41,765 nucleotides of DNA, from assembly GCA_934693235.1 (NCBI GenBank), contig CAKUUY010000012.1, positions 1-41,765 on the forward strand, in the 5' to 3' direction. Below, one piece after another: positions 32,128 to 41,506 of the stretch (position 1 is its first letter; each line of letters starts with the position of its first letter). The DNA comes from an uncultured Candidatus Melainabacteria bacterium. GTDB lineage: Bacteria > Cyanobacteriota > Vampirovibrionia > Gastranaerophilales > Gastranaerophilaceae. Under the pieces are notes generated by a model that was given only the letters and a program-made list of their open reading frames with translations, made no database searches and had not been told where the DNA came from. The position numbers were made by a program, and so were the translations under genes.

Positions 32128-33204
32128 TCATTTCATTGTACCTTTATTTGATGTATTTTTCAACTTGTAAACAAAAAGTAGAATTTCCGCAATTGCTTTA
32201 TATAATTCCGGTGGAATTTGTTGGTTTAAATCAACCATTTTAAAAAGTGCACGTGCAACTGGCGCATTTTCAATAACAGGAATTTGATGTTCTCTAGCTA
32301 TTTTAATAATTTTCTTTGCAATAAGTTCAGTTCCTTTTGCAATTAACATTGGAGATGCCATTTCTTCAGCCTTATATTTTAAAGCGCATGCTATGTGAGT
32401 TGGATTTGTAACAACAAAATCAGCATCTGGAACAGCATCCATCATACCTTGTTGAAGCATCTGCATACGCCTTTGACGAAGTGCTGCTTTTACATTAGGA
32501 TCTCCCTCTGTGTTTTTGTACTCATCTTTTATTTCTTTAAAAGACATTTTTTGATCTTTTAAAAATTTCCACTTTGTAACCCCATAGTCAGCTGCCGCAA
32601 TTACCAAAAAGGCAATACAAGCTTTGAAAATAAAGTCAGTGATAAGCTTTCCAAACTCTATCATTACTGCGAAATTATTATCAATGGCTGCTAGCATGAG
32701 AATATTCTCAATATGCTGCATATAGACGCTCCAACCGATATAACCAAGCAAAACAACTTTTAAAATATTTTTAAATAATTCAAAAAGAGTCTTGATAGAC
32801 ATAATATTTTTGAAATATTTTGTCGGATTTAGTTTGTCTAATTTTGGCATTAATGGAGCTGTAGCAACAAGTGGTCCCACCTGAATAAAATCTGCCATAA
32901 TAGCAATAAACCACGCCACAAAAAGAACAGGACCAATAATCAAAGCTGCACATTTTATTGTAATAGTAAAAATGTATGTCATTCCGACCTGATCTATATG
33001 CGCATTAGGAATTTGTTCATAAAGAAGAGTATAAAGTTGCACAATTTGATCCCAAATAAACGGAGCTAATCCAAATATTACCGAAAACAAAATAAGCAAT
33101 GAAATAGCGGTTGAAAAATCTTTTGATTTAACAACCTGTCCTTCTTTTCTTGCCTGTTCGAGTTTCCTCGGCGTGGCATCAAACTGTTTATCTTCATCAC
33201 CCAT
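32128..33204 (-). CDS. flhB: FlhB/SctU-family export switch protein
   Basis: The 358-aa protein has the N-terminal signature DKQFDATPRKLEQARKEGQV, four membrane helices to about residue 215, and a cytoplasmic domain with the autocleavage site NPTH (VVTNPTHIACAL). It is the substrate-specificity switch of the flagellar or injectisome type III export apparatus. Sequence alone cannot separate the two. It stands immediately before the FliA-like sigma factor. No FliP, FliQ, FliR or FlhA is in the window, so the rest of the apparatus must be elsewhere. Confidence 0.9.
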   Translation of the reverse strand: MGDEDKQFDATPRKLEQARKEGQVVKSKDFSTAISLLILFSVIFGLAPFIWDQIVQLYTLLYEQIPNAHIDQVGMTYIFTITIKCAALIIGPVLFVAWFIAIMADFIQVGPLVATAPLMPKLDKLNPTKYFKNIMSIKTLFELFKNILKVVLLGYIGWSVYMQHIENILMLAAIDNNFAVMIEFGKLITDFIFKACIAFLVIAAADYGVTKWKFLKDQKMSFKEIKDEYKNTEGDPNVKAALRQRRMQMLQQGMMDAVPDADFVVTNPTHIACALKYKAEEMASPMLIAKGTELIAKKIIKIAREHQIPVIENAPVARALFKMVDLNQQIPPELYKAIAEILLFVYKLKNTSNKGTMK

Positions 33205-33277
33205 ATTCTATTCCTTAATGAATATTATAGCATGGGCAAAAATTAATCTAACTAATATTAGATTTACTATTATTTTA

Positions 33278-33928
33278 TTATTTTACAATCTTTACTCCGG
33301 AACTAGTACCTAATCTTTCGGCGCCTGCTTCAAGCATCTTAAGAGCTGCTTCTTTGTCTCTAATTCCGCCTGATGCTTTTACTTTCAAACCATATGGTGA
33401 AACTGTTTCATACATCAATTTAACATCTTCCGCTTTTGCACCAACACCGCCCTTTACAAAACCTGTTGATGTTTTTACAAAATCTGCTTTTGCTTCAACA
33501 CATAACTCACAAGCTTTTTTAATTTCATCTTTTTCTAACAAATCTGTCTCCAAGATAACTTTTAAAGGCTTGTCTTGGCAAGCTGCTTTCACTGTTTTAA
33601 TATCACTTACAACAAAATTATAATCTTTATTTTTAATTGCTGTAACATTAATTACCATATCAATTTCATCAGCACCATCTTCAACAGCTTTAGCTGTCTC
33701 AAATGCCTTAACATCACTTCTGTTTGCTCCAAGAGGAAATCCAATTACCGTAACAATTTTTACATTACTATTTTTTAAATTTTCTTTTGCAAATTTCACG
33801 TAAGCAGGATTAATACAAACTCCTAAAAATTTATGTTCCTTAGCCTCGTTAAAAAGTTTTATAAAATCTTCTAATTTTGCATCTTGTTTCAAAAGCGTAT
33901 GTTCAATGTGTTTATTTAAGTTTTCCAT
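33278..33928 (-). CDS. deoC: Deoxyribose-phosphate aldolase
   Basis: The 216-aa TIM-barrel class I aldolase splits 2-deoxyribose-5-phosphate to glyceraldehyde-3-phosphate and acetaldehyde. IEHTLLKQDA at the start, GFPLGA, the DEIDMVIN strand, FVKTSTGF with the Schiff-base Lys, and KASGGIRD are all present. AGAGGGAAATT precedes the ATG. It salvages DNA-derived sugars; no other deo gene adjoins. Confidence 0.95.
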   Translation of the reverse strand: MENLNKHIEHTLLKQDAKLEDFIKLFNEAKEHKFLGVCINPAYVKFAKENLKNSNVKIVTVIGFPLGANRSDVKAFETAKAVEDGADEIDMVINVTAIKNKDYNFVVSDIKTVKAACQDKPLKVILETDLLEKDEIKKACELCVEAKADFVKTSTGFVKGGVGAKAEDVKLMYETVSPYGLKVKASGGIRDKEAALKMLEAGAERLGTSSGVKIVK

Positions 33929-33982
33929 AATTTCCCTCTCTTTTTACTTGATTATATCACAAAGTTCAATTATAATACCGCT

Positions 33983-35596
33983 ATGAATTTTAAAGAAAAA
34001 TTACAAATATTTTCAGGGGATGTCTTAGGAGGCTTAAACGCAGCAGTTATTACTCTTCCGCAAGCATTGGCTTTTGGAGTTGCAACAGGTTTTGGTGCAA
34101 GCGCCGGTATTTGGGGAGCGATAATCTTATGCTTTGTTGCCGGAATATTCGGTACCAAGATACCTATGATTTCAGGTGTAACAGGCCCTGTTGCAATTGT
34201 TGTTGCATCTGTAATGCACGCACTAAATCAAAATCTTACCGCTGTAATTTTCATAATATTTATGGCAGGAATTTTGCAAATATTACTATCCTTAACCAAA
34301 TTACCTGATATTGTAAAATACGTTCCATATCCTGTAATTTCCGGTTTTATGAACGGTGTCGGAGTAATTATTATAATAATGCAATTAAATCCGTTGTTTG
34401 GATTAAAATCTTGTTCCAACACTATTGAAAGCCTTGAAAATATAATAAAAACCGGAGCCTTACTAAATCCTCAAGCCCTTGCTATCGGGGCGTTGGCTTT
34501 GTTAATTGTGTTTGGCTTTCCCAAAAAGTGGAATAAATACGTTCCATCACAAATTTTAGCACTTATTTTATGTACATTTATTTCTGTAAAAATGGGATTG
34601 AATGTTGAAAGAATTTCAAAAATCTCGGTTGCATTGCCGACAATCCATATCCCATACACAAATTTGCATGATTTTATAACTTATTTTCATTATTCAATAA
34701 TTTTAGCCGTAATTTTTTCATCAGAAAGTTTGTTAACAGGCTTGGTGTGCACATCTGTTACAAAAATTCAGTTACCTCCGAATAGATTGCTTGCGGCTCA
34801 AGGAATTGGGAATATTTGTTGTGCACTAACCGGAAACCTTGCGGGGGCTGCCGCAACAATGAGAACAGTTGCCGCCTTGAAAACAGGAGCAACAACTCGA
34901 TTTGCAGCCATTATTACATCAATTATCCTAGTACTATTAATTTATCAATTTTCAGGTTTTGTTGCAGAAATACCTCTTTCCGTATTGGCCGCAATTCTGA
35001 TAAAAATCGGATATGACATTATTGATATAAAGTTCTTGAAAGTTCTTAAACTAGCACCAAAAGATGACTTGTATGTTTTGGGATTGGTATTTTTGTTAAC
35101 TGTTTTTTATAACTTGATTGTTGCAGTAGGAGCCGGAATTACTCTTGCTGCTCTTCTATATGCAAAACGAGCAGCAGATAAGGCAAAACTTATTGACAAA
35201 ATAGTCTATGACAAAGACATAATGAAATTAGAAAAAGTTTTGGAACACGATTCTCGCCACAAAATCAGAGTTGTTCACATAAATGGAGCTTTTTTCTTTG
35301 GCTCTGCTACACAACTAATTTCACAATTCGACGAATTTTTGGGAACTCGTTATTTGATATTGGTATATGATAGCGAAGACACACTTGATATATCAGCGAT
35401 TTTTGCATTAGAAGATATTATCTTACGTCTAAAATCGCAGCATATCAAAGTATTAATGGTAATCTCTAATGAAGCTGTAAAAAAACAACTGGAACAATAC
35501 GAAATTACAAAACAAATTAAAGGAATATATACATCCGAAATTGACGCCATAAACCATGCAAAAGCATTGTTTAAAAAGAAATCACGAAAAAAATAA
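33983..35596 (+). CDS. SulP-family anion transporter with STAS domain
   Basis: The 537-aa inner-membrane protein has the SulP core: DVLGGLNAAVITLPQALAFG, GTKIPMISGVTGPVAIVV and GNICCALTGNLAGAAATMR, with about 12 to 14 hydrophobic segments up to residue 400. The C-terminal STAS domain (about 430-530) has LDISAIFALEDI, the usual DxS helix cap. Members carry sulfate, bicarbonate or other anions with Na+ or H+. The substrate cannot be told. It is a single gene ending at the terminator 35638-35661. Confidence 0.9.
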   Translation: MNFKEKLQIFSGDVLGGLNAAVITLPQALAFGVATGFGASAGIWGAIILCFVAGIFGTKIPMISGVTGPVAIVVASVMHALNQNLTAVIFIIFMAGILQILLSLTKLPDIVKYVPYPVISGFMNGVGVIIIIMQLNPLFGLKSCSNTIESLENIIKTGALLNPQALAIGALALLIVFGFPKKWNKYVPSQILALILCTFISVKMGLNVERISKISVALPTIHIPYTNLHDFITYFHYSIILAVIFSSESLLTGLVCTSVTKIQLPPNRLLAAQGIGNICCALTGNLAGAAATMRTVAALKTGATTRFAAIITSIILVLLIYQFSGFVAEIPLSVLAAILIKIGYDIIDIKFLKVLKLAPKDDLYVLGLVFLLTVFYNLIVAVGAGITLAALLYAKRAADKAKLIDKIVYDKDIMKLEKVLEHDSRHKIRVVHINGAFFFGSATQLISQFDEFLGTRYLILVYDSEDTLDISAIFALEDIILRLKSQHIKVLMVISNEAVKKQLEQYEITKQIKGIYTSEIDAINHAKALFKKKSRKK

Positions 35597-35637
35597 AAAC
35601 ACTTAACAATCATCTTTAAACCTTGGAGAAAATAAAA

Positions 35638-35665
35638 GAGCCTTGTTAATTCACAAGACTCAAAT
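35638..35665. terminator. Bidirectional terminator between the SulP and phosphohexomutase genes
   Basis: GAGCCTTGT and ACAAGACTC pair with one mismatch around six bases. A runs precede and T runs follow, so it can end both convergent transcripts. Confidence 0.75.
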
Positions 35666-35691
35666 TTTATTTATATGTTTATTCAATATTC

Positions 35692-37956
35692 CTAAAACTT
35701 ATATTCTGGGATTTCAAACGGTTCGTTATTTGCATCTTTATCAACAAATTCAAGGTAATATTTCATAGCTTCTTCTTTAGTAGAGTTATAAAATTCGTCA
35801 TCAATAAATTTTTTGTGCAGTACAGTTCTTTCACCTGAATAATTTCCCATAATATTTGCATATGTTTCAAGAACAGCCTTATCAGATCCTCCGCCGTATG
35901 CTTTTGTTTTAGCATCAGTTCCCGACGGTCTGATTTCAATATATTTATCAGAAAATTCAAGATATGTTCCATCTCCTACAAATTTTATAGAAATTAAATT
36001 ATCAAAAATTAGACTTTTGAATGTATTATTTAAGACTTCTTTTACATCATTTAATGACATTTTGTTTTCTTTTACGCTCATTGCCATTGAAAGATAAAAC
36101 AAATCATTTTTAGTTCTTTGGGCTTCACCCGCAACTTTTGCTTCTTTTAATTTGTTAATATCAGGTTCAGATTCATTATAATAAGCGATGTCTACACGAG
36201 TATCAAAACGACCTACAATACTGTTTTCTTCGAAAATTTTAACGAGATACTCAGACAGTGAAACTTGTTCTTTTTGAAGTTTTGCGATCAATGCTGATGC
36301 AACAACAATTGCTTCTGTTGCGCTCTTTTCCCTCATAGCAATTGCAAATCTTCCATTTTGTGACTTAATTAATTCTTCAGTTCCCATAATCATACCGCCG
36401 GATTCTTCGCCTGCAAAAAGTAATCTGGGGTTAACTCCAAGATTTATCGAATTACCTAAAACATCATCAACAACAACATCGCTATCAGGAGATTTTTTTA
36501 GTTTAAGTTCCACTTTTTTCATAATATTAGCAATCTCTTTGAACCCGACAGGAACATTAACAACTTTTACACCTTGTTTTTTAGCCCATTCATCCCACGA
36601 AATAGCTGACGCTGTCGTTTTAATCATAAATCTAGGATGTTTGTCCCAAAGATTTTGAGATTTCAATTGTTTAGCCCAAAAATCCATAAGCATTAAGAAT
36701 GCTTGGTTAGCAGTAAACACTGTTAAAATCAAGTCATCACTTAATTTTACATAATCAATACCAGCTTTTTCAAGCTCCGGAATAGTACATGCATACTCTG
36801 TTTGAGCAACTGTCAACCTGTCATGATCTGGATCGGTAATCAAAACAGCAGTTCCGACTGGTAGTTTTGCCAATCTTTCATCATAATGCATTGTCTCTAT
36901 TACAGGGAAAAATTTTTCGCCATTTTTTCTTTTTGCAACTACTGTTGCATCCACTGAATAATCATAAAAAGCCTTTTCTCCTTTTGGAGTATGATCATAT
37001 TTCCCAATAGAATGGAAAAACGGATCTTCTTCAGTATCGAACCAAGTAAATTTATCTGATATATCAAGTTTGTTTAAAACTCGACTTAAGGTTCTATATG
37101 CTGAACCTCCAACGCTTTCGATTACGATTTTATCTTTTATATTTTTAATTAAATCAAGGTTAATTTCCTGCGCAACTCCCGATTTTAGATACTCAACGTA
37201 CAAATCGACACCATCATCTATTTTAGCTAGAACTTTTTCATCAATCAAAGGATTATTTTTAGCTGCAATTTTAATTTTGTAAATCCCTTTTTTCTCTGTT
37301 TCTTCAAATATTTCTTGAATTTTACTTACAAATTCCATTGATTCTTCCGGCAAATATTGACTTCCCTGACAATTTAAATCCTTAGTAGCATTTTTTACGG
37401 AAATACCATGGCTTGAAGTTATGTACTCACCACCTAACAAATCTAATTTAAAAGCCAAAAATGATGCAAGCCAAATAGGAATAGTTTTTCTACCTTCCGG
37501 AACCAGTGTTCTAATACCTTGAGCAGCCTGAATTCTCGCAATCGCATCCAAAAACAAGTCTGAATTATAACGAACTTCTCTGCCAGCAACTTTTACAATT
37601 TGTTTGCCTTTATATTTTTCGTTTGCAACAAGAGCCTTAGCAAGCGTAGCCAACACAATACCGACTAAATTAATCGGAAATCTCGTATCTTGCGGATAAA
37701 GAATATTTTGCGGGCCTCTAATTCCGGCAGTAGAAACTTTTGCCTCTTTTGCATAATTCGCAAACCATTCTTCAAGGTTCAAGCCCTCAGGATTTTTATC
37801 CTTATCATAAGGTTTTAGATGCTCTTTTTTTAGCGTAAACGTAAACTCTCCATCTTGCGAAAAATCCATTAAATTAAGATTTTTTATATAATCAGGTGTT
37901 TTTTCGTAAACACTTTTAAATAATTCGTTTTCTAACTTTATATCAGATAGTATCAT
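35692..37956 (-). CDS. Alpha-D-phosphohexomutase (phosphoglucomutase/phosphomannomutase), long form
   Basis: The 754-aa protein has all four active-site loops: the phosphoserine loop TSSHG (180-184), metal loop DPDHDR (375-380), sugar loop GEESGG (516-521) and phosphate loop RPSGT (676-680). The loops differ slightly from the usual TASHNP and DPDADR, and the protein is about 200 residues longer than common members, with extra sequence before and between loops. The Glu-Ser-Gly sugar loop fits glucose or mannose phosphates. With glgA nearby it may feed ADP-glucose synthesis, but it is not in an operon with it. AAGGAGAGAG precedes the ATG. Confidence 0.85.
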   Translation of the reverse strand: MILSDIKLENELFKSVYEKTPDYIKNLNLMDFSQDGEFTFTLKKEHLKPYDKDKNPEGLNLEEWFANYAKEAKVSTAGIRGPQNILYPQDTRFPINLVGIVLATLAKALVANEKYKGKQIVKVAGREVRYNSDLFLDAIARIQAAQGIRTLVPEGRKTIPIWLASFLAFKLDLLGGEYITSSHGISVKNATKDLNCQGSQYLPEESMEFVSKIQEIFEETEKKGIYKIKIAAKNNPLIDEKVLAKIDDGVDLYVEYLKSGVAQEINLDLIKNIKDKIVIESVGGSAYRTLSRVLNKLDISDKFTWFDTEEDPFFHSIGKYDHTPKGEKAFYDYSVDATVVAKRKNGEKFFPVIETMHYDERLAKLPVGTAVLITDPDHDRLTVAQTEYACTIPELEKAGIDYVKLSDDLILTVFTANQAFLMLMDFWAKQLKSQNLWDKHPRFMIKTTASAISWDEWAKKQGVKVVNVPVGFKEIANIMKKVELKLKKSPDSDVVVDDVLGNSINLGVNPRLLFAGEESGGMIMGTEELIKSQNGRFAIAMREKSATEAIVVASALIAKLQKEQVSLSEYLVKIFEENSIVGRFDTRVDIAYYNESEPDINKLKEAKVAGEAQRTKNDLFYLSMAMSVKENKMSLNDVKEVLNNTFKSLIFDNLISIKFVGDGTYLEFSDKYIEIRPSGTDAKTKAYGGGSDKAVLETYANIMGNYSGERTVLHKKFIDDEFYNSTKEEAMKYYLEFVDKDANNEPFEIPEYKF

Positions 37957-38055
37957 TTTTCTCTCTCCTTAATAATAGTTATAATATATATTAAAAACTT
38001 GTAATGTGCAAATTTTGTATATATAATTATATTATTAGACTTAAAGGAGAGAAAC

Positions 38056-38748
38056 TTGTTCTGGGATAAAGATAAAAATTATACGCGAAGAACTGCAGAT
38101 GAATACAATATTTGGAGAACGATTTTCCAATTCATTATTTGCAGAGTGTTTTACATGATTAGAGGCAAACTTGTTTATCGGTTAAAGGTCGAGGGATTGG
38201 AAAATATCCCGAAAGATAACGCATACATAGTTTGTCCAAACCATCTGTCAACTTTAGACCCACCGATGGTTGCCGGCATTTTGCCTCGAAGAGTTTCTTT
38301 TATGGCGAAAAAAGAATTGTTCGACATTCCATTTATTAGATGGTGGATTGATTGGCTTGGAACATTTGCCGTAAACAGAGAAAGCCTTGGTCCATCTACA
38401 ATAAAAACTGTTATGGAAATAAAAAAAAGCAACTGGGTCTTTGGAATTTTCCCTCAAGGGACAAGAGGTGTTCCCGGAACTATTACAGGCGTCACGGAAG
38501 GTTTTGCAAAACTTGCCAAAATCACGAAATGTGCGGTTCTTCCAATTGGAATTGTTGGAACGCAAGAAGCTAGGCACTTACCTTTTACCGGCCGAATTGT
38601 TGTAAAAATAGGTAAACCTATCCCTTATAGCAAAGACCCTGAAGAAGTCAGACAGAAATGGATAGAACAAATTCAAAAATTAACAGGGTTTAAATACGTA
38701 GAATCTCAAGAGGAACATTTAGGAGCTGGTGATGAACAAAGAGCGTAA
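38056..38748 (+). CDS. 1-acyl-glycerol-3-phosphate acyltransferase (PlsC), first copy
   Basis: The 230-aa acyltransferase makes phosphatidic acid. It has the HxxxxD motif NHLSTLDPPM, the substrate motif FPQGTRG and the PIGIVGT block. Translation starts at TTG, chosen because AAAGGAGAG lies six bases before. An N-terminal hydrophobic stretch (FQFIICRVFYMI) anchors it to the membrane. The second copy starts inside its last 17 bases. Confidence 0.92.
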   Translation: MFWDKDKNYTRRTADEYNIWRTIFQFIICRVFYMIRGKLVYRLKVEGLENIPKDNAYIVCPNHLSTLDPPMVAGILPRRVSFMAKKELFDIPFIRWWIDWLGTFAVNRESLGPSTIKTVMEIKKSNWVFGIFPQGTRGVPGTITGVTEGFAKLAKITKCAVLPIGIVGTQEARHLPFTGRIVVKIGKPIPYSKDPEEVRQKWIEQIQKLTGFKYVESQEEHLGAGDEQRA

Positions 38749-39430
38749 TTATAACAGAAGATATCCAAACGAATACAATATTTTCAGAACAACATTTTAT
38801 ATGTGTTTTTTGTATTTTGTTGTAGTACCTTTTATGAAAATTTTCTATGACTATAAAATTACGGGGCGGGAAAATCTTCCGACAAAAGCGAAAAGCGGGA
38901 AATTCATCTATACAGCGAACCACGTTTCACATTTTGATCCTCCGATGGTTACAATGGCATGTGGCAGGCCAATTGCATATATGGCAAAAAAAGAATTATT
39001 CCAAAAGGGCGACAAATTTGAATGGCTTGTAAAACGTCTTGGAGCTTTTGCTGTTGACAGAACTAAGCCTGAAATAGCTACATTCAAGACAGTTAAAGAT
39101 ATTTTGTCTACAAGTTGGTCTTTGGGAGTATTCCCTCAAGGCGGAATTAGACCATACGGTTCTGACATTAATGATTTAAAAAAAGGTTTTATTGTAATTG
39201 CCAAAAACGCAAAAGCAGACATTGTGCCTGTTGCAATTGGAGAATTTACCGGATATCCGAAATTAAAACCATTCACAAGAAGAAAAGTAAGACTTCATGT
39301 CGGCAAACCAATTTCATATAAATTGTCTCCGGAAGAGATCTCTTATGAATGGTGTAAACAAATCTCAGAATATGCTGATTATACTAATTCTGCACCAAAT
39401 CCGGCAGAAAAAACTGCAGAAACTGTTTAA
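38732..39430 (+). CDS. 1-acyl-glycerol-3-phosphate acyltransferase (PlsC), second copy
   Basis: The 232-aa protein is a diverged paralogue of its neighbour. It retains NHVSHFDPPM and FPQGGIRP in the same spacing and shares the opening NEYNIFRTTF with the first copy's DEYNIWRTIF, so the pair arose by tandem duplication. AGGAG six bases ahead supports the ATG at 38732. It may act on different acyl chains or on another lysophospholipid. Its stop codon is directly adjacent to the stop codon of the convergent uvrC. Confidence 0.9.
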   Translation: MNKERNYNRRYPNEYNIFRTTFYMCFLYFVVVPFMKIFYDYKITGRENLPTKAKSGKFIYTANHVSHFDPPMVTMACGRPIAYMAKKELFQKGDKFEWLVKRLGAFAVDRTKPEIATFKTVKDILSTSWSLGVFPQGGIRPYGSDINDLKKGFIVIAKNAKADIVPVAIGEFTGYPKLKPFTRRKVRLHVGKPISYKLSPEEISYEWCKQISEYADYTNSAPNPAEKTAETV

Positions 39431-41098
39431 CTAGTTTTGAGTCTTCGTCATAGATTTTGAACGCAGGTTCCTGTGATAAGTGATAGCAAAACGGTGCGCT
39501 TCGTCACGAATTCGTTGGAATAAAAATAACGCACTTGAATTTCTCGGCAAAATAACGGGGGTTGGCTGTTTTGGCAAGAAAACTTCTTCATGTTTTTTGG
39601 CTAAACTTACGACATCAATATCACTTACACCAAGTTCTTCTATAATTTGCATTACACTTGATAATTGCCCCTTACCACCGTCAATAATTATCAAATCAGG
39701 TTTTTCCCATTTAGGTTCTCCAAGACGCGAAAGTCGTCTCGTTAAAACTTCTTTCATAGATAAAAAATCATCAGGCTTCCCCTCTGTTGATTTCACTTTG
39801 AAACGACGATACTCAGAGCCTTTTTTTACTCCGTTTTCAAAAACAACCATCGAAGCAACAGTATTTGTCCCCTGAATATGAGAAATATCATAGCATTCCA
39901 TTCGATGAGGAAAATTCTTAAGCTGTAATTTTTCAGCCAGATATGAACCAATTTCATTAAAATCATCGTAAATTGAGGCCATTTTTTTGATTTTTGCATT
40001 ATCTAAAAGGACTTTTGCATTTTTGTCGGCAAGCATTTGAAGTTCCTTGCCTTGAGCTGATTTACCATAACTAATTTTAACCTTCTTTTGCGCAAGAATT
40101 TCCAACCACTCTTCATATAGAGTTTTCTCACCGACTGCTTCAAGTTCATTCGAAACAATTTTGTCTGGATAACCGAGTTTTAAAGTGCTGTAATATTCTT
40201 TAAAGAAGGTTGCAAAAAATTCTGTCCTGTCTTCTTCCTCCACGTCATAGACAAAATCTTTTTTATCAATAAGTCTTCCTTCTCTAATCATAAGAATAAT
40301 TATCGCAAAAATTCCATCATCCGCCATTAAAGAAATTACATCTTCATTTAACTTTGTATTTTCGTAAACAACTTTTTGTTTTTCGAGAGTTTTTGCAAGG
40401 TCATTGTAGCTGTCACGAAGTTTAGCAGCTTTTTCAAACTGCAAACTGTCAGCATATTTTTGCATTTGCTCCTTTAATTGCTTCATTAACTCGGACTGCT
40501 TTCCGGAAAGAAACAATTCAGCTTGTTTTACAATATTTGTATATTCTTCTGATGTTACTTTATTTTGACATGGCGCCATACAACGCCCTATATGATAATA
40601 CAGACATGGTCTGTCCTTAAATTTTGGAGTTTTGCATTGTTTTAGCGGAAAAATTTTTTTAAGGAAATCCAGAGTCGCATGCATTGCTCTAATATCTGTG
40701 TATGGACCATAATAGCGACCTTTATCAGGATTTAAATTTTTCTTTCTAATAATTGTAATCCTAGGGAACGCTTCATCTGTAATCAAAAAATACGGATATT
40801 TTTTATCATCTTTTAACAGTATATTATATTTTGGTTTATATTTTTTTATTAAATGACTTTCTAAGATTAAGGCTTCAACTTCGGTATTTGTAATAATATA
40901 TTCCATTCTCTCAATTTGAGAAACCAAAATTTCAACCTTAATCCTGTCATGCTTTCTGTTGAAATAACTCATTACACGTCGTTTTAAAACCTTTGCTTTT
41001 CCGACGTAAATCACCTCCCCGTCTTTGTTATAATAAATGTAACATCCGGGTAGGGATGGCAATAATTTTAGAGTTTGTTTCAAAGCATCATTCATCAA
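39431..41098 (-). CDS. uvrC: Excinuclease ABC subunit C lacking the C-terminal helix-hairpin-helix domain
   Basis: The 555-aa nuclease makes both cuts in nucleotide excision repair. The GIY-YIG domain (GCYIYYNKDGEVIYVGKAKV) cuts 3', four cysteines (to GRCMAPC) suit an Fe-S cluster, a UVR motif follows, and the RNase H-like domain (MECYDISHIQGTN, LIIIDGGKGQL, RDEAHRFAITYH) cuts 5'. The chain then stops a few residues later (RSKSMTKTQN), exactly where most UvrC continue for about 50 residues with a tandem HhH domain that binds the bubble. The stop codon abuts the plsC stop, so there is no room for the missing domain. AAATTGATGAATG gives the start context. Confidence 0.93.
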   Translation of the reverse strand: MMNDALKQTLKLLPSLPGCYIYYNKDGEVIYVGKAKVLKRRVMSYFNRKHDRIKVEILVSQIERMEYIITNTEVEALILESHLIKKYKPKYNILLKDDKKYPYFLITDEAFPRITIIRKKNLNPDKGRYYGPYTDIRAMHATLDFLKKIFPLKQCKTPKFKDRPCLYYHIGRCMAPCQNKVTSEEYTNIVKQAELFLSGKQSELMKQLKEQMQKYADSLQFEKAAKLRDSYNDLAKTLEKQKVVYENTKLNEDVISLMADDGIFAIIILMIREGRLIDKKDFVYDVEEEDRTEFFATFFKEYYSTLKLGYPDKIVSNELEAVGEKTLYEEWLEILAQKKVKISYGKSAQGKELQMLADKNAKVLLDNAKIKKMASIYDDFNEIGSYLAEKLQLKNFPHRMECYDISHIQGTNTVASMVVFENGVKKGSEYRRFKVKSTEGKPDDFLSMKEVLTRRLSRLGEPKWEKPDLIIIDGGKGQLSSVMQIIEELGVSDIDVVSLAKKHEEVFLPKQPTPVILPRNSSALFLFQRIRDEAHRFAITYHRNLRSKSMTKTQN

Positions 41099-41130
41099 TT
41101 TTATTATAGCATGTATTTTGTGGAAAGTTT

Positions 41131-41275
41131 ACGCACGTAGTCCTCTGTAGCAATATTTGTCCATACTTCATATGTTGGGGTATAGTTACTAGGACGTTAA
41201 GGTGCTACGCACGTAGCCCGCTGTGACAATATTTGTCCATACCTCATATGTTGGTGTATAGTTACTAAGGCGATA
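41131..41275. repeat. Two tandem copies of a 76-base unit
   Basis: A unit beginning ACGCACGTAG at 41131 repeats from 41207 with scattered differences. Both share CAATATTTGTCCATAC and GTATAGTTACTA. No reading frame or palindrome dominates; the unit does not look like a CRISPR repeat because there is no short repeat with varying spacers. Confidence 0.85.
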
Positions 41276-41338
41276 AGTTCTTATCAGTTAAGATATTTTC
41301 ATGTATAGCAGCTATATTAGGAAATTAACTGTAGTAAC

Positions 41339-41408
41339 TTTTCCTCTCTCCTAGGGAGAGAGAGTAGCCGTTTGAACGCAGTGAATAACGGATACGAGAG
41401 AGGGGTTA
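41339..41408. repeat. 70-bp palindromic repeat, copy B (variant core)
   Basis: The outer part is the same as copies A and C (CCTCTCTCCTAGGG ... GAGAGAGGGGTTA), but the inner arms are CCGTT and AACGG instead of GGTTGT and ACAACC. Pairing is kept although the bases differ. It is followed by the same AATTATTATATCATGTCCT tail as copy C. Confidence 0.8.
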
Positions 41409-41506
41409 AAATTATTATATCATGTCCTGCGCGGACGGCGGGAACTTTTTGTGTAAAAAATCACAATTTATGTTGGCAGGGTGGGGACCTCGCCCCTACG
41501 AACTGA
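41409..41506. other. Gene-free G+C-richer stretch with a hairpin
   Basis: After the shared tail of copy B comes a locally G+C-rich segment (GCGCGGACGGCGGGAAC) and then GGCAGGGTGGGGACCTCGCCCC, where GGGG and CCCC can pair around ACCTCG. Its base composition differs sharply from the rest of the window, and such blocks look like further dispersed repeats. The frames that cross it do not resemble proteins. Confidence 0.6.

Noticed and set aside
41131..41275. Possible CRISPR array
   Set aside because: There are only two long, diverged tandem units with no short constant repeat and no variable spacers; no cas gene is nearby.
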